Source: an uncultured Pelosinus sp. (lineage in GTDB: Bacteria; Bacillota; Negativicutes; Sporomusales; Acetonemataceae). From it: a stretch of DNA of 64,000 nt. The notes beneath the pieces were generated by a model, which worked only from the letters and a program-made list of their open reading frames with translations, was not told where the DNA came from and did not search any database. Where the stretch lies: NCBI GenBank assembly GCA_900542835.1, contig UQPB01000015.1, positions 1 to 64,000 of the forward strand, read 5' to 3'. Shown here one piece after another: positions 46,212-54,951 of this stretch. The translations under genes and the position numbers were made by a program. The stretch's first letter is position 1, and every line of letters starts with the position of its first letter.

Positions 46212-46241
46212 AAAAGGAACTGCCGCCCGGCAGTTCCTTTT
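46212..46241 (+). terminator. terminator of unit A
   Basis: AAAAGGAACTGCC/GGCAGTTCCTTTT with a 4-nt loop lies 9 bp past the stop of the small ORF. It closes the first unit before the promoter of the second. Confidence 0.9.
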
Positions 46242-46253
46242 CGTGTCTCCGCC

Positions 46254-46282
46254 TTGCAACTTATCGCCGGCGGCGGTATACT
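46254..46282 (+). promoter_or_regulatory. promoter of structured-RNA unit B
   Basis: TTGCAA (46254-46259) and TATACT (46277-46282) are 17 bp apart, 12 bp after the unit A terminator, with the RNA start near 46290. Confidence 0.75.
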
Positions 46283-46292
46283 ATCTTATAGA

Positions 46293-46450
46293 TCCGGTCA
46301 ACCGACCAGAACGAGCTTTACAGTGCTGTCAGGAAGACTGCCGCTCCGGCCGGAAAGCAAGCGGCGAGAAATCCTGACTGGATTTGATTCCGCCCCGAGA
46401 AGCTCTCTCTAACAGGATGCCCGCCTCATTACGCATGGAGGTGCATTCGG
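46293..46450 (+). ncRNA. structured leader RNA, copy B, family not recognised
   Basis: The second copy of the element described for 45943-46100. The GTCAGGA/TCCTGAC arms are at 46328-46334 and 46372-46378. The enclosed stem is GCCGCT/AGCGGC (46340-46345, 46360-46365), a full replacement of the copy A stem. GAGCTT (start of the leader) can pair with AAGCTC after CCCCGAG. The distance from the second arm to the GTG of the small ORF is the same in both copies (80 nt from ATCCTGACTG). The anti-Shine-Dalgarno pair CGCCTC/GAGGTG is retained. Confidence 0.75.
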
Positions 46451-46543
46451 GTGAGCGAACAGGTAACTTTATTTTTAGCTGTCTCGGCCATGACCTGGGT
46501 AGCCCTGTTATCACAGCGCGCGTACCAGTTTCTAAGAAGATAG
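46451..46543 (+). CDS. small single-helix membrane protein, copy B (30 aa)
   Basis: A GTG start at the same spacing as copy A gives 30 residues: VSEQV, helix TLFLAVSAMTWVALLSQRAY, basic end QFLRR. The protein-level match to copy A (x-x-x-Q, W in the helix, ALLSQRAY against AVLSHRAY) shows selection on the peptide and not only on the RNA. Cytoplasmic tail charge differs: acidic/basic mix in A, only Arg in B. Confidence 0.7.
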   Translation: MSEQVTLFLAVSAMTWVALLSQRAYQFLRR

Positions 46544-46550
46544 CAGGCCA

Positions 46551-46593
46551 CTTGTAAAGGGGGCGCTGGGAAAGCCAGCGCCCCCTTTACAAG
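46551..46593 (+). terminator. terminator of unit B
   Basis: CTTGTAAAGGGGGCGCTGG is perfectly repeated in inverse around a 5-nt loop (19-bp stem), 8 bp after the stop. There is no long T run after the stem. Confidence 0.75.
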
Positions 46594-46689
46594 CGGCGCG
46601 TCCTCTGGCGGCCAGAGCCTGCTTCATTTAAATAACCTATATAAAACGGGCTGCCGCGCAGGCGGCGTCAAAGACGAGGAGAAGAAACC

Positions 46690-47193
46690 ATGGCAATTGA
46701 GGCAGTAAGAGAATACTTCCGCCAATTCGGCAGAGACCAGGACATCCGGGAGTTTAGCGAATCAAGCGCGACAGTAGAGCTGGCGGCCTGCGCCCTGCGG
46801 GTTGAGCCGGCCCGTATTGCCAAAAGCCTGTCGTTTCAGAGCGGCAGCGGCTGCATCTTACTGGTAACTGCCGGTGATTGCAGGGTTGATAACAATAAGT
46901 TCAAACAAACATTTGGCTGCAAAGCGAAAATGCTGCCGCCGGACGCGGTTCTCGCCTTTACCGGCCACGCCGTCGGCGGCGTATGTCCGTTTGCCATCAG
47001 CAATGCCGGCGTCGCCATTTATGCCGATGTGTCGCTTAAACGGTTTCAAACCGTCTTTCCGGCCTGCGGCAGCAGCAACTCGGCGATTGAACTGACCTGT
47101 GACGAGCTGTACCGCTATTCGCAAAGTCTGGGCTGGGTTGACGTCTGCAAATTACCTTGTCCTGAAACCGCGAATGCTTTACCAAACCCCTGA
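46690..47193 (+). CDS. YbaK/EbsC family aminoacyl-tRNA deacylase
   Basis: A 167-aa trans-editing domain of the YbaK/ProX class, which removes wrong amino acids (for example Cys or Ala from tRNA-Pro). Visible are LRVEPARIAKSLSFQ (with the invariant Lys), TAGDCRVDNNKFKQTF, GHAVGGVCPFAISNAGVAIY and SSNSAIELTCDEL. GAGGAG precedes the ATG. It is a single gene between the small-RNA units and a chemoreceptor. Confidence 0.88.
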   Translation: MAIEAVREYFRQFGRDQDIREFSESSATVELAACALRVEPARIAKSLSFQSGSGCILLVTAGDCRVDNNKFKQTFGCKAKMLPPDAVLAFTGHAVGGVCPFAISNAGVAIYADVSLKRFQTVFPACGSSNSAIELTCDELYRYSQSLGWVDVCKLPCPETANALPNP

Positions 47194-47310
47194 GCCATCC
47201 CTGCCGGCGAGCCTGAGCAAATACCGCCAGCCTAATTATTAGTTCATACAGTTGACATTCTTTGTAATTGCAGGTAAAATCATAATAATAATATACACGA
47301 ATTGTCAATG

Positions 47311-47346
47311 AAGACTATTCTGTTTAAAACAGAGTAGTCTTTTTTA
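47311..47346 (+). terminator. terminator upstream of chemoreceptor gene
   Basis: AAGACTATTCTGTTT paired with AAAACAGAGTAGTCTT (one G-T pair) and a following run of T form an intrinsic terminator for ybaK, 120 bp past its stop. Confidence 0.85.
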
Positions 47347-47369
47347 TTGCTGAAAGGGGTGTCGGAGAA

Positions 47370-49148
47370 ATGGTAGACAAGCCTGATGGAGTTGCCGGCA
47401 AATTCCGGCGGTTTTGGCGGTGGCGCCTGCGAAGCTTCCCTGTCAACGGCAGCGCTCTATTGACAATGACAATCGGCAAAAAGATTGCCGGCAGTTTTAT
47501 TATTGTCATCGCTCTTGTCTGTTTATCAAGCGTTTTTACCTATATAAAAATTGATCAGCTGCATGAATCGGCGCAAGCAACCCTGCAGCAGGCTTTGTCG
47601 AGAATCCAGCTGGCGGAGGAACTGGCTATTGATGTGGCCAATGAAGCAGTTGCCATGCGCAGCTTTAATTTTACCGGCGACCTTTCGGACGCGGCCGCCT
47701 TTGCCGATCACCGCAGTTTTGGCGACAGTAAAATCCGTCAGTTGGAAACGGAACTGCGCACAGCGGACGCTCTGGCAATCCTGACCGAGCTTAAGACAGA
47801 GAAATTGGCGTTTGACAGCCTGGCGGAGAAATCGATTGCCGCCAAACGGGCTGGCGACATGCAGCAGGTCGCCCTCTATATGCAGCAGGCGGGCAAGCCT
47901 TCAGAAAACTCGATTGCGCTGGCCAAGCGATTAGTTATCGCCGTCAAAGATCAAATCAGAAATGAAACCGAAAACAGCGCCCGCCAGGCCGGCCAGCTCA
48001 AGCTGCTGCTGGTGATCGTCAGCCTGCTGGTCGCAGTTGTTGCGGCTGCGGTCAGCATCTATGTCAGCCGGGGTATATCGCTGCCGCTGGCGGCGCTGGC
48101 GCGGACGGCACAGGAGATTGCCGCAGGCAATCTGACGGTCGCCGATCTAAGCAGCCGGTCGAACGACGAGCTCGGCACTCTGGCCGGCGGATTTAATCAG
48201 ATGAAAAACGATTTACGCACAATTATCCAACAAGTGGTCCAGGCTGCCAGTCAGGTTGCAACCGCCTCCGCCAGCCTGACTGCCAGCGCCGGTCAATCCG
48301 CTCAGGCCGGCAGCCTGATGGCTGAAGCCGGCAGCAGCGCGGCCGAAAGCGTCTCGCTGCAAATAGCGGCCGTAGAAGAGACCGCCCTTACAGTCGAAAA
48401 AATATCGGCCAATATCCAGCAGGCTGCGGCCAACGCCGGCATGGCGGACAGCAAGTCGGAGCAAGCCGCGGCTGCGGCTGTCGACGGCAGCCAGGCTGTG
48501 GAAAGAGCTGTCCTCCAGATCCAGCGGCTGGATCAGACAGTTGCCGCGGCAGCGGTCAAGATAACCGAGCTCGGCGCCCGTTCGCGCGAAATCGAACAGA
48601 TTATTGCCGCAATTTCCGGCATTGCCGCGCAAACCAACCTGCTGGCGCTCAATGCCGCGATCGAGGCGGCCAGAGCCGGCGAACACGGCCGCGGCTTTTC
48701 GGTCGTTGCCGATGAAGTCAGGAAACTGGCGGAGCAGTCGCAGACCGCAGCCAAAAAAATCACCGGACTCATCAGCCGCATCCAGGAGGATACGGAGCAG
48801 GCAGTCCTGGCAATGAACCAGGGAACCGGCGAGGTAAAAGCCGGCGTCGAGATGGTCAATGCCGCCGGCGGTACTTTTCATACGATTCAGGCATTGTCGG
48901 CTGAGGTATCGGGACAGGTTAAAGAAATAGCCGCCTCCATCCAGGAGCTTGCCTGCAGCAGCGAAACCATGGTTGCTGCGATGCAGTCGATTGACGCGGC
49001 CGGCCAAAAAGTAGCAGCGGAAACCCAAACGGTGTCAACCGCCATTGGCGAACAGGCGGCGACAGTCGAAGAAATCGCCGCGGCCAGCCAAACGCTGGCG
49101 GCAATGGCGCAGGAACTGAAAGCGACAGCCGGCAGCTTTCGCCTGTAG
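47370..49148 (+). CDS. methyl-accepting chemotaxis protein
   Basis: A 592-aa membrane chemoreceptor. A short basic cytoplasmic lead, TM1 (FIIVIALVCLSSVFTYI), a four-helix-bundle sensor of about 150 residues, TM2 (LLLVIVSLLVAVVAAAVSIY), a HAMP domain (LARTAQEIAAGNLTVADLSS) and the signalling hairpin with tip QTNLLALNAAIEAARAGEHG. The ligand is unknown; the sensor has the 4HB_MCP pattern (SIAAKRAGDMQQVALYMQQA). The ATG at 47370 follows GGAG; an internal ATG before MTIGKK is an alternative start. It is followed by a bidirectional terminator. Confidence 0.92.
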   Translation: MVDKPDGVAGKFRRFWRWRLRSFPVNGSALLTMTIGKKIAGSFIIVIALVCLSSVFTYIKIDQLHESAQATLQQALSRIQLAEELAIDVANEAVAMRSFNFTGDLSDAAAFADHRSFGDSKIRQLETELRTADALAILTELKTEKLAFDSLAEKSIAAKRAGDMQQVALYMQQAGKPSENSIALAKRLVIAVKDQIRNETENSARQAGQLKLLLVIVSLLVAVVAAAVSIYVSRGISLPLAALARTAQEIAAGNLTVADLSSRSNDELGTLAGGFNQMKNDLRTIIQQVVQAASQVATASASLTASAGQSAQAGSLMAEAGSSAAESVSLQIAAVEETALTVEKISANIQQAAANAGMADSKSEQAAAAAVDGSQAVERAVLQIQRLDQTVAAAAVKITELGARSREIEQIIAAISGIAAQTNLLALNAAIEAARAGEHGRGFSVVADEVRKLAEQSQTAAKKITGLISRIQEDTEQAVLAMNQGTGEVKAGVEMVNAAGGTFHTIQALSAEVSGQVKEIAASIQELACSSETMVAAMQSIDAAGQKVAAETQTVSTAIGEQAATVEEIAAASQTLAAMAQELKATAGSFRL

Positions 49149-49155
49149 CCATCTT

Positions 49156-49196
49156 AACAGAGTAAGGCCCGGGCAATGCCCGGGCCTTACTCTGTT
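49156..49196. terminator. bidirectional terminator between chemoreceptor and activator genes
   Basis: AACAGAGTAAGGCCCGGGC and its exact reverse complement flank AAT (19-bp stem). It separates two convergent genes. Confidence 0.9.
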
Positions 49197-49201
49197 ATTA
49201 G

Positions 49202-51589
49202 CTATTCTTCCGGAAACTGCATGCAGGCCAAAAACAGATCGTTAAATTCCGGCTCGGCAGCCAGATCGAAATACACCGCCGCCGCCAACAGCCGATCGAG
49301 TTCTCCCCGGGCAGAGACATCAAGCAGAAACCGGGTTGCTCCCCCCAGGGCAGTATTGCCGGCAACTTTAATTTTCGCGGCCAATTCCCGCGGCAGCAAA
49401 CCGGTCGCCACCGCACTGGCCGCATTGACATGACTGCCGAAGCTGCCGGCCAAAAAGACGGCATCCACCGCCTGATAATCACAGCCATACTTTCGCAACG
49501 CCAGTTCCAGTCCGGCCCGCATCGCCGCCTTGGCCAGCTGCAGTTCCCGGACATCTTTCTGCGTGAACCGCAGGTCCGCCTGGGGTGGCTGTACAATATG
49601 CAGGCTGGCGTCGGGGAACCGGACCGTATCAAACCGGCCGGTGGTATCAATGACGTTTTCCCGCAGGCAGGCGGCAACAATATCTAACGCGCCTGAGCCG
49701 CAAATGCCGACGGGGTCGGCCCCGCCAATCGTCGTATAGCGAATGTGGCCGCCGCGCATAGCAAAGCTGTCAATCGCGCCGCTGATACTGCCGGTACCGC
49801 AGCTGAGATTGGCGCCTTCAAAAGCCGGTCCGGCGGCGGTCGCCACGCAAACAATCCGGTCCTTACAGCCAACTGCAATCTCGCCATTGGTACCTATATC
49901 CAGCAACACCTGGACACGATCACTGGCGTTAAAGCCGCATTGCAGCAGACCGGCGGCGACATCGGCGCCGGCAAATGCCGAAATTCCCGGCAATATGGTC
50001 GTCAGACAGGCTAGGCCGGCATCGGCAAACAGCTCGGCAAAGTTAAAGCGGTGCAGTTCAGTCGTGACCGGCTGAAACGGATAGAGCCCCAGAGAAGCCG
50101 CCGGCAAGGCTAGCAGAAAATGCAGCATCGCCGTGTTGCCGCTGATAACGCTGTGGACAATTTGCGACCGGACCGCCGCATCCAATTCCCGGATATAAGC
50201 GATGATATCGCCGCAGATAGCCGCATGCAGGGCCGATCCGTCGCTGCCGCCGCTGTACTGGATGCGGGAAATCACGTCAGCGCCATACCGCCGTTGGCTG
50301 TTGAGCCGGGAACCTGCCTTGACGACAGTGCCGCTTTCCAGATCCACCAGACTGAACGCCAGCGTGGTAGTTCCGATATCAATTGCCAGTCCCAGCAGGC
50401 GCCTGCCGGAGGGCGGCAGTATCGTCACCGCCCGGTCGCCGTGATAAGCAATGGGCACGGTAACCCCCTCGCCGGCATTGGCCGCAGCCAGCCCGCCCAA
50501 TTGGCGCAGCGCCTGCAGTGACCAGCCTCCCTGACTATGGCTGCGGCCAAGCAGCCGGGTCAGACTGACGCCGCTGTCACGGTCGACGGCACTGAGCAGC
50601 GTCCGCTGTACCGAAAAACCGCTGTCAATAGGAAACAGGATTTTCTGAAAGCCGGTAACAGCCTGGTATTCCCCCTCTTGAGCTCCGCGGATGTCAATCT
50701 CGCAATCACTAAGAGGATAACTGCGGCAGGCTAAAAAATCGCCTTCCGCGCCCTTCAGCATGCCGCGCAAGAGCTTGACCCTGCATTTGCCGCAGCTGCC
50801 GCGGCCGCCGCAGGGAGAATGCAGACGCAACCCGGCCGCAGCCAGCGCCATCATCACCGTCTGCGAAGTCCTGGCGGGAATTGTCCGGCGGGACTGGGCC
50901 TCCACAACAGTAAGCGTAACCGCTTCCGGCGGCTGCGGCTGCGACTGCGGCCGCAGGCTGCAGGCCGCATTGCCGCAGCCGGCGCAGTCGTGATCGGAAG
51001 CTGCCAACGGCAGCGCAGCGGCAGCACCGTAAAGATAAGCCATGGATTTAACCGGAGTCAACATCCCGCCGTCAGACAAGGTAATTCCCAAACGATAAGC
51101 CGGCGGAATCTGCGCTAACAGAGATGCCTGGCAGGACAGGTCAATGCCGGCGTCTCCCGGCGACAGCCGCGGTGTCAAACCCAGACCGGCCTCACGCGCT
51201 GTCTGGACAATGCGCCGGTAGAGCTGACAGGAACAGTCAAATAAAGCGGCGGTGGCGATCGCGTCAAGCAGCAAGCCCTCGCTGTAGCGGCCGGCCTGAA
51301 AACAGGCCCGGCTCTGCGCAACCAGCTCATCCCCCACGGTGATCAAACAATAGATAACCTGCGGACAGCCGGCAAGAGCCGCCAACGGTAAAACGGCCGG
51401 CTTCGCCGCCGGCATGTAAACCGCGGCAGCGTGGATATCCCGCCCGGCGGCCTCAATCAGCCGGTCAAACAACGCCGCCATCTCCGCATAAGCCTGATCA
51501 GCCTGCGTACATTGCAGCAAACGCAGAATCACGTCTTTATCCGGTCTAAAGCTAAAATCGTTGACCAGCGTCAATTTGTTGTTTTCCAT
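49202..51589 (-). CDS. reductive activator of corrinoid enzymes (RACE), ASKHA/DUF4445, fused N-domain
   Basis: A 795-aa protein. Residues 1-215 resemble the MetH activation domain (VITVGDELVAQSRACFQAGR, RLSPGDAGIDLSCQASLLAQ, GGMLTPVKSMAYLYGA) and end in a Cys cluster (CAGCGNAACSL). Next is a 2Fe-2S ferredoxin domain (SPCGGRGSCGKCRVKLL ... LACRSYPL), then the ASKHA ATPase fold (GLAIDIGTTTLAFSLVDLES, VISGNTAMLHFLLALPAASL, LLDIGTNGEIAVG, GICGSGALDIVAACL, VFLAGSFGSHVNA). RACE proteins use ATP to reduce inactive Co(II) corrinoid to Co(I) in methyltransferases. No methyltransferase or corrinoid protein is adjacent. Confidence 0.85.
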   Translation of the reverse strand: MENNKLTLVNDFSFRPDKDVILRLLQCTQADQAYAEMAALFDRLIEAAGRDIHAAAVYMPAAKPAVLPLAALAGCPQVIYCLITVGDELVAQSRACFQAGRYSEGLLLDAIATAALFDCSCQLYRRIVQTAREAGLGLTPRLSPGDAGIDLSCQASLLAQIPPAYRLGITLSDGGMLTPVKSMAYLYGAAAALPLAASDHDCAGCGNAACSLRPQSQPQPPEAVTLTVVEAQSRRTIPARTSQTVMMALAAAGLRLHSPCGGRGSCGKCRVKLLRGMLKGAEGDFLACRSYPLSDCEIDIRGAQEGEYQAVTGFQKILFPIDSGFSVQRTLLSAVDRDSGVSLTRLLGRSHSQGGWSLQALRQLGGLAAANAGEGVTVPIAYHGDRAVTILPPSGRRLLGLAIDIGTTTLAFSLVDLESGTVVKAGSRLNSQRRYGADVISRIQYSGGSDGSALHAAICGDIIAYIRELDAAVRSQIVHSVISGNTAMLHFLLALPAASLGLYPFQPVTTELHRFNFAELFADAGLACLTTILPGISAFAGADVAAGLLQCGFNASDRVQVLLDIGTNGEIAVGCKDRIVCVATAAGPAFEGANLSCGTGSISGAIDSFAMRGGHIRYTTIGGADPVGICGSGALDIVAACLRENVIDTTGRFDTVRFPDASLHIVQPPQADLRFTQKDVRELQLAKAAMRAGLELALRKYGCDYQAVDAVFLAGSFGSHVNAASAVATGLLPRELAAKIKVAGNTALGGATRFLLDVSARGELDRLLAAAVYFDLAAEPEFNDLFLACMQFPEE

Positions 51590-51602
51590 GCGCTCCCGTC
51601 CT

Positions 51603-52802
51603 TTACGATTTGTGGCAGCTCATTACCGCCGGCCGCTGCCGGCCGCGCCAAATAATCAAACCGGTGGTCAGCAGGAATAAGCCGACGCAGACAAAAATCA
51701 CCCGTATCCCCAGCCAGACACTGGCTATGGTTCCCAGCAGCGGCCCGATCAGCGAGCCGACTTGATTGGCGCTCATCATCAGACCGAACGCCCGGCCGCG
51801 AAACGAAGCGTCCGTATGCATGGCCATCAGCGTGTTCAATGCCGGATAAACGGCGGCAATGAAAAAACCAAAGGCAAATTGCAGCAAACCAAACAGCCAG
51901 ATGTTGGCGGTGAAATAGGGAAACAAACTAAAAAAGCCACTGCCGGCAAACCCGATGGCCAGTATCTTCCTGAAGCCGGCGCGCTGCCCCATACGGCCCC
52001 ATAAAGGCGCGGCAATCGCGCCGGCAATGCCGGAAGCGCTGAAAATAACGCCGGAAGTTAGAACAACGCCTTCGCCGCCGCCCTGTAAATCGGCGACATG
52101 CAGCGCCAGCAGCGGCTGCAGCATCATGATCCCGATTTGGGTAATAACCACCAGGCCAAGCACATTTTTCATCAGCGGGTCGGCAAAAGCCGCCTGTAAA
52201 TCGGAAACGATGCTGCCCGTCTGGGTCGATGCCGGCCGTCGCTCCGGCTCCGGCACCAGCAGCCAGACTGCGGCCGTTCCCGCCAATATGCAGACGGAAG
52301 CGACGCTGAAGGAGGCGCGTATACCGAACAAATGCGCCAGACCACCGCCAAATAGCGGGCCGAGAATGGTACCGGTCAACGTCGCGGTCTGCATAATCCC
52401 CAGACTAAAACCCAGCTTATCTTCGGGAGCGGTTGAAGCAACGATCGATAACGCCGCGGGCACAAAGCCGGTGGCGAAGCCCTGCAGCATCCGCATAAAA
52501 AAAAGCTCCAGCGGACTTCTTACCAGCGAGCCGAGAAAATAGACGAAACTCAGACTCAAGCCGGCTCTGATCAGCATCCGCCGCTTTCCCGCCTTGTCGG
52601 CAAGCCGTCCCCACAGCGGCGACATCACCGCGCTGACCAGGAACGTTACAGCGAAAACCGCGCCGGACCATAATTTGATCATCTGGTGATCAGCGCCCAA
52701 GTCGCCAAGATACAGCGGCAAAAACGGCAGCAGCATAGTATAGCTGGTGCTGGATATGATGACGCCAAACCAAAGCGACCATAAGATTTTATGCCAGTTC
52801 AT
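51603..52802 (-). CDS. MFS multidrug efflux transporter (DHA1 type)
   Basis: A 12-helix major facilitator of about 400 aa. The motif A loop MSPLWGRLADKAGKRRMLIR after helix 2, antiporter motif C-like TATLTGTILGPLFGGGLA in helix 5 and the repeated AAPLWGRMGQRAGFRKIL in the second half indicate a drug:H+ antiporter. The substrate is unknown. The second of two adjacent ATGs (52802) better fits the GGAGG site. It is transcribed toward the RACE gene with 13 bp between them. Confidence 0.85.
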   Translation of the reverse strand: MNWHKILWSLWFGVIISSTSYTMLLPFLPLYLGDLGADHQMIKLWSGAVFAVTFLVSAVMSPLWGRLADKAGKRRMLIRAGLSLSFVYFLGSLVRSPLELFFMRMLQGFATGFVPAALSIVASTAPEDKLGFSLGIMQTATLTGTILGPLFGGGLAHLFGIRASFSVASVCILAGTAAVWLLVPEPERRPASTQTGSIVSDLQAAFADPLMKNVLGLVVITQIGIMMLQPLLALHVADLQGGGEGVVLTSGVIFSASGIAGAIAAPLWGRMGQRAGFRKILAIGFAGSGFFSLFPYFTANIWLFGLLQFAFGFFIAAVYPALNTLMAMHTDASFRGRAFGLMMSANQVGSLIGPLLGTIASVWLGIRVIFVCVGLFLLTTGLIIWRGRQRPAVMSCHKS

Positions 52803-52944
52803 CATTGCCTCCTATTTGCGGCTCTACAGCCCAAGCCAAGGGCCCTTACTATCTGATTATAGCAGTCCTGCAGCTATATGGAAACCCGAATCCAACGAAT
52901 CGGACGCTTAGCCCTGGCCGGGACGGAAACAATGCGGTAGCAAC

Positions 52945-52980
52945 AGCAAAGGCTGCGTGCCATTGCATGCAGCCTTTGCT
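52945..52980 (-). terminator. terminator after chemoreceptor gene
   Basis: AGCAAAGGCTGC/GCAGCCTTTGCT with a 12-nt loop lies 17 bp after the chemoreceptor stop on the minus strand. Confidence 0.7.
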
Positions 52981-52997
52981 CAATATTTCCCTGCAAA

Positions 52998-54710
52998 TCA
53001 GGAGAAGCGGAACTGCCGGATTAAAAGCTGCAGCTCCTCGGCCATCTCAGACAAAGCGTGGCTGGAAGCAGCGATCTGCTGCATAGTTGCCGACTGCTGC
53101 TCCACAGCGGCGGAAATCGTCTGCGTATTCGCAGCCGTATCGCCGGCAACCGTTTTGACACCGCTTACAGCCTGTACGACCGCATTGCTCGACTGCGACA
53201 GCAGTCCCGCCCCCGCAGCAATATCGCGGATATCGCTGTCCAGGCTCCGCACCATGCCGGCAATCTGACGGAACCGTTCGCCGGTGGCTGCAATGACTTC
53301 CGTTCCGGCGTCTACCTCTTTCTGACCCAGTCCCATCGCCGCTACCGCCGTCTCCGTCCCGGAGCGGATATCGGCAATAATCGTGCCAATCTTTTGCGCC
53401 GCCGTCTCAGACTGCTCCGCCAGTTTCCGCACTTCATCAGCGACAACGGCAAAGCCGCGCCCGGCCTCGCCGGCCCTGGCAGCCTCAATCGCGGCGTTAA
53501 GCGCCAGCAAATTGGTTTGACCGGCGATGCCGGTAATGACGTCGACAATTTCACCGATCTGCTGTGAACTTGCGCCCAAATCCCTGATTACCTCACCGGT
53601 GCGGCCGACAGACTGATTAATGGCTGCCATTTGCGACGCAGCCCGTCCCACCGCCTCGTCACCGGATTGAGCGGCCGCCGCGGCGGCGTCGGATTGGGTG
53701 GATACACCGCCGACAGTGGAAACAATACGGCTGATTGCCGCGTTCATTTTTTCTACCGCTTGCGCCGATTGACCGACAAGGTTTACCTGATTGGCAGCGC
53801 CGCCGGCCACCTCGCTCACCGCAGTCGCAACCTGGCCGGTGGATTGGGAGCATTGCTCAGCGCTGGCTGTAAGCTGCTCGCTCGATGCTGCCAGTTGCTC
53901 GGCAGCCTTAGAAACCTGCGTAACCAGATTGCGCAAATGCGCCGTCATTGTCAAAAAGGCGCGCACCAGATCGCCGATTTCATCGCGGCCGCCGCCCCGC
54001 AGCTCCCGTTCGCTTAAATCACCGGCGGCAATCGCATTGGCCGCGGTTGCCAGCGCAGCGAGCGGCCGTGATATCCGGCGCGCCAGCAGGATAGCGCCGG
54101 CAATGGCAAGGCCCAATACCAGCAAAAGCGCTGCCGCCATCTTCCGGTTAAGATCCGCTATTGCCGCAGCCGTTTCCCGCCGCGACGCTTCAATATCATT
54201 TTCAATGTATACAATAAAATCATTGCTCAATCCATCAATCGTCTCGGCGCGGCTGCCGGTCCGGTCGAGAAAATTGGCAATTTCCACTGTTCCCAATTTA
54301 TCTCTGACCAGAATGCCCTGATCCAGGGTCTGATTGTAGGAGGTGGCCGCGATTTGAATCACTTTCAGCTCATGCTTCGCCTCATCACTGCGCAAACGGA
54401 TATCAAGCGCCGCGAACAGCTCCGCCATCCGCCGCTGTGACTGCCGGTAACGGTCGACATAGTTTTTATCGCCATTGACCAGATAGGCGCGCACCTGCGC
54501 TCCCTGCCGCCACAGTTCGGTATTGATTTTCTGGACATCCTGCAGCAGCGGCGCCGAATAAGCCAACAGCTCCTCATAATTGCGCTCAATGGTTTTGACC
54601 TGAAGTAGCATGTACAAAGTGGAAGCCACAAACAACACAACCATCGCGACCGCCGCCGCCAAAATCTTGCCGCCGATCTTTAAATGAAAAAACCGCTCCA
54701 GTACCGACAA
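52998..54710 (-). CDS. methyl-accepting chemotaxis protein
   Basis: A 570-aa membrane chemoreceptor: TM1 (ILAAAVAMVVLFVASTLYML), a four-helix sensor of about 145 residues (MRVRTQ-like 4HB pattern, VQKINTELWRQGAQVRAYLV), TM2 (AAALLVLGLAIAGAILLARR), HAMP (PLAALATAANAIAAGDLSER) and signalling hairpin with tip QTNLLALNAAIEAARAGEAG. The start is TTG, 8 bp after GGAGG. It shares the 4HB class with the receptor at 47370 but has a different tail, LLIRQFRFS. Confidence 0.9.
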   Translation of the reverse strand: MSVLERFFHLKIGGKILAAAVAMVVLFVASTLYMLLQVKTIERNYEELLAYSAPLLQDVQKINTELWRQGAQVRAYLVNGDKNYVDRYRQSQRRMAELFAALDIRLRSDEAKHELKVIQIAATSYNQTLDQGILVRDKLGTVEIANFLDRTGSRAETIDGLSNDFIVYIENDIEASRRETAAAIADLNRKMAAALLLVLGLAIAGAILLARRISRPLAALATAANAIAAGDLSERELRGGGRDEIGDLVRAFLTMTAHLRNLVTQVSKAAEQLAASSEQLTASAEQCSQSTGQVATAVSEVAGGAANQVNLVGQSAQAVEKMNAAISRIVSTVGGVSTQSDAAAAAAQSGDEAVGRAASQMAAINQSVGRTGEVIRDLGASSQQIGEIVDVITGIAGQTNLLALNAAIEAARAGEAGRGFAVVADEVRKLAEQSETAAQKIGTIIADIRSGTETAVAAMGLGQKEVDAGTEVIAATGERFRQIAGMVRSLDSDIRDIAAGAGLLSQSSNAVVQAVSGVKTVAGDTAANTQTISAAVEQQSATMQQIAASSHALSEMAEELQLLIRQFRFS

Positions 54711-54888
54711 TGTTATTCCTCCCGCCAACTCAGGAACAGATTGGAACCGGGCAGCGAAAATGACACAGACGATTCCGGTCCGTCCTCAAAATCGTGTCGG
54801 AAAGCAGACACGTCTGCCGCCGAACATTACTTGGTAGAATTTTCTGCAAAAAGCGGCGAAATCCTCTTTTTTTTAATTTTTAACCAAA

Positions 54889-54927
54889 TCTAAAAGGCAA
54901 GAGACAGACTTGTCAGCCTATCTCTTG
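54889..54927 (-). terminator. terminator after aldehyde dehydrogenase operon
   Basis: On the minus strand GCAAGAGA ... TCTCTTGC followed by CTTTTAGATTT lies 25 bp past the aldehyde dehydrogenase stop. It ends the 54,952-64,000 operon. Confidence 0.75.
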
Positions 54928-54951
54928 CGTCTTAACCCCATTCCTGGGAAA

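Noticed and set aside
46067..46291. Alternative 74-codon frame across the first small-ORF unit
   Set aside because: The equivalent frame in the second unit diverges in protein sequence, whereas the GTG-started 33/30-codon frame is conserved.
46101..46543. Definite type I toxin-antitoxin pair
   Set aside because: I could not find a convincing antisense promoter over either unit; the idea remains one of two hypotheses.
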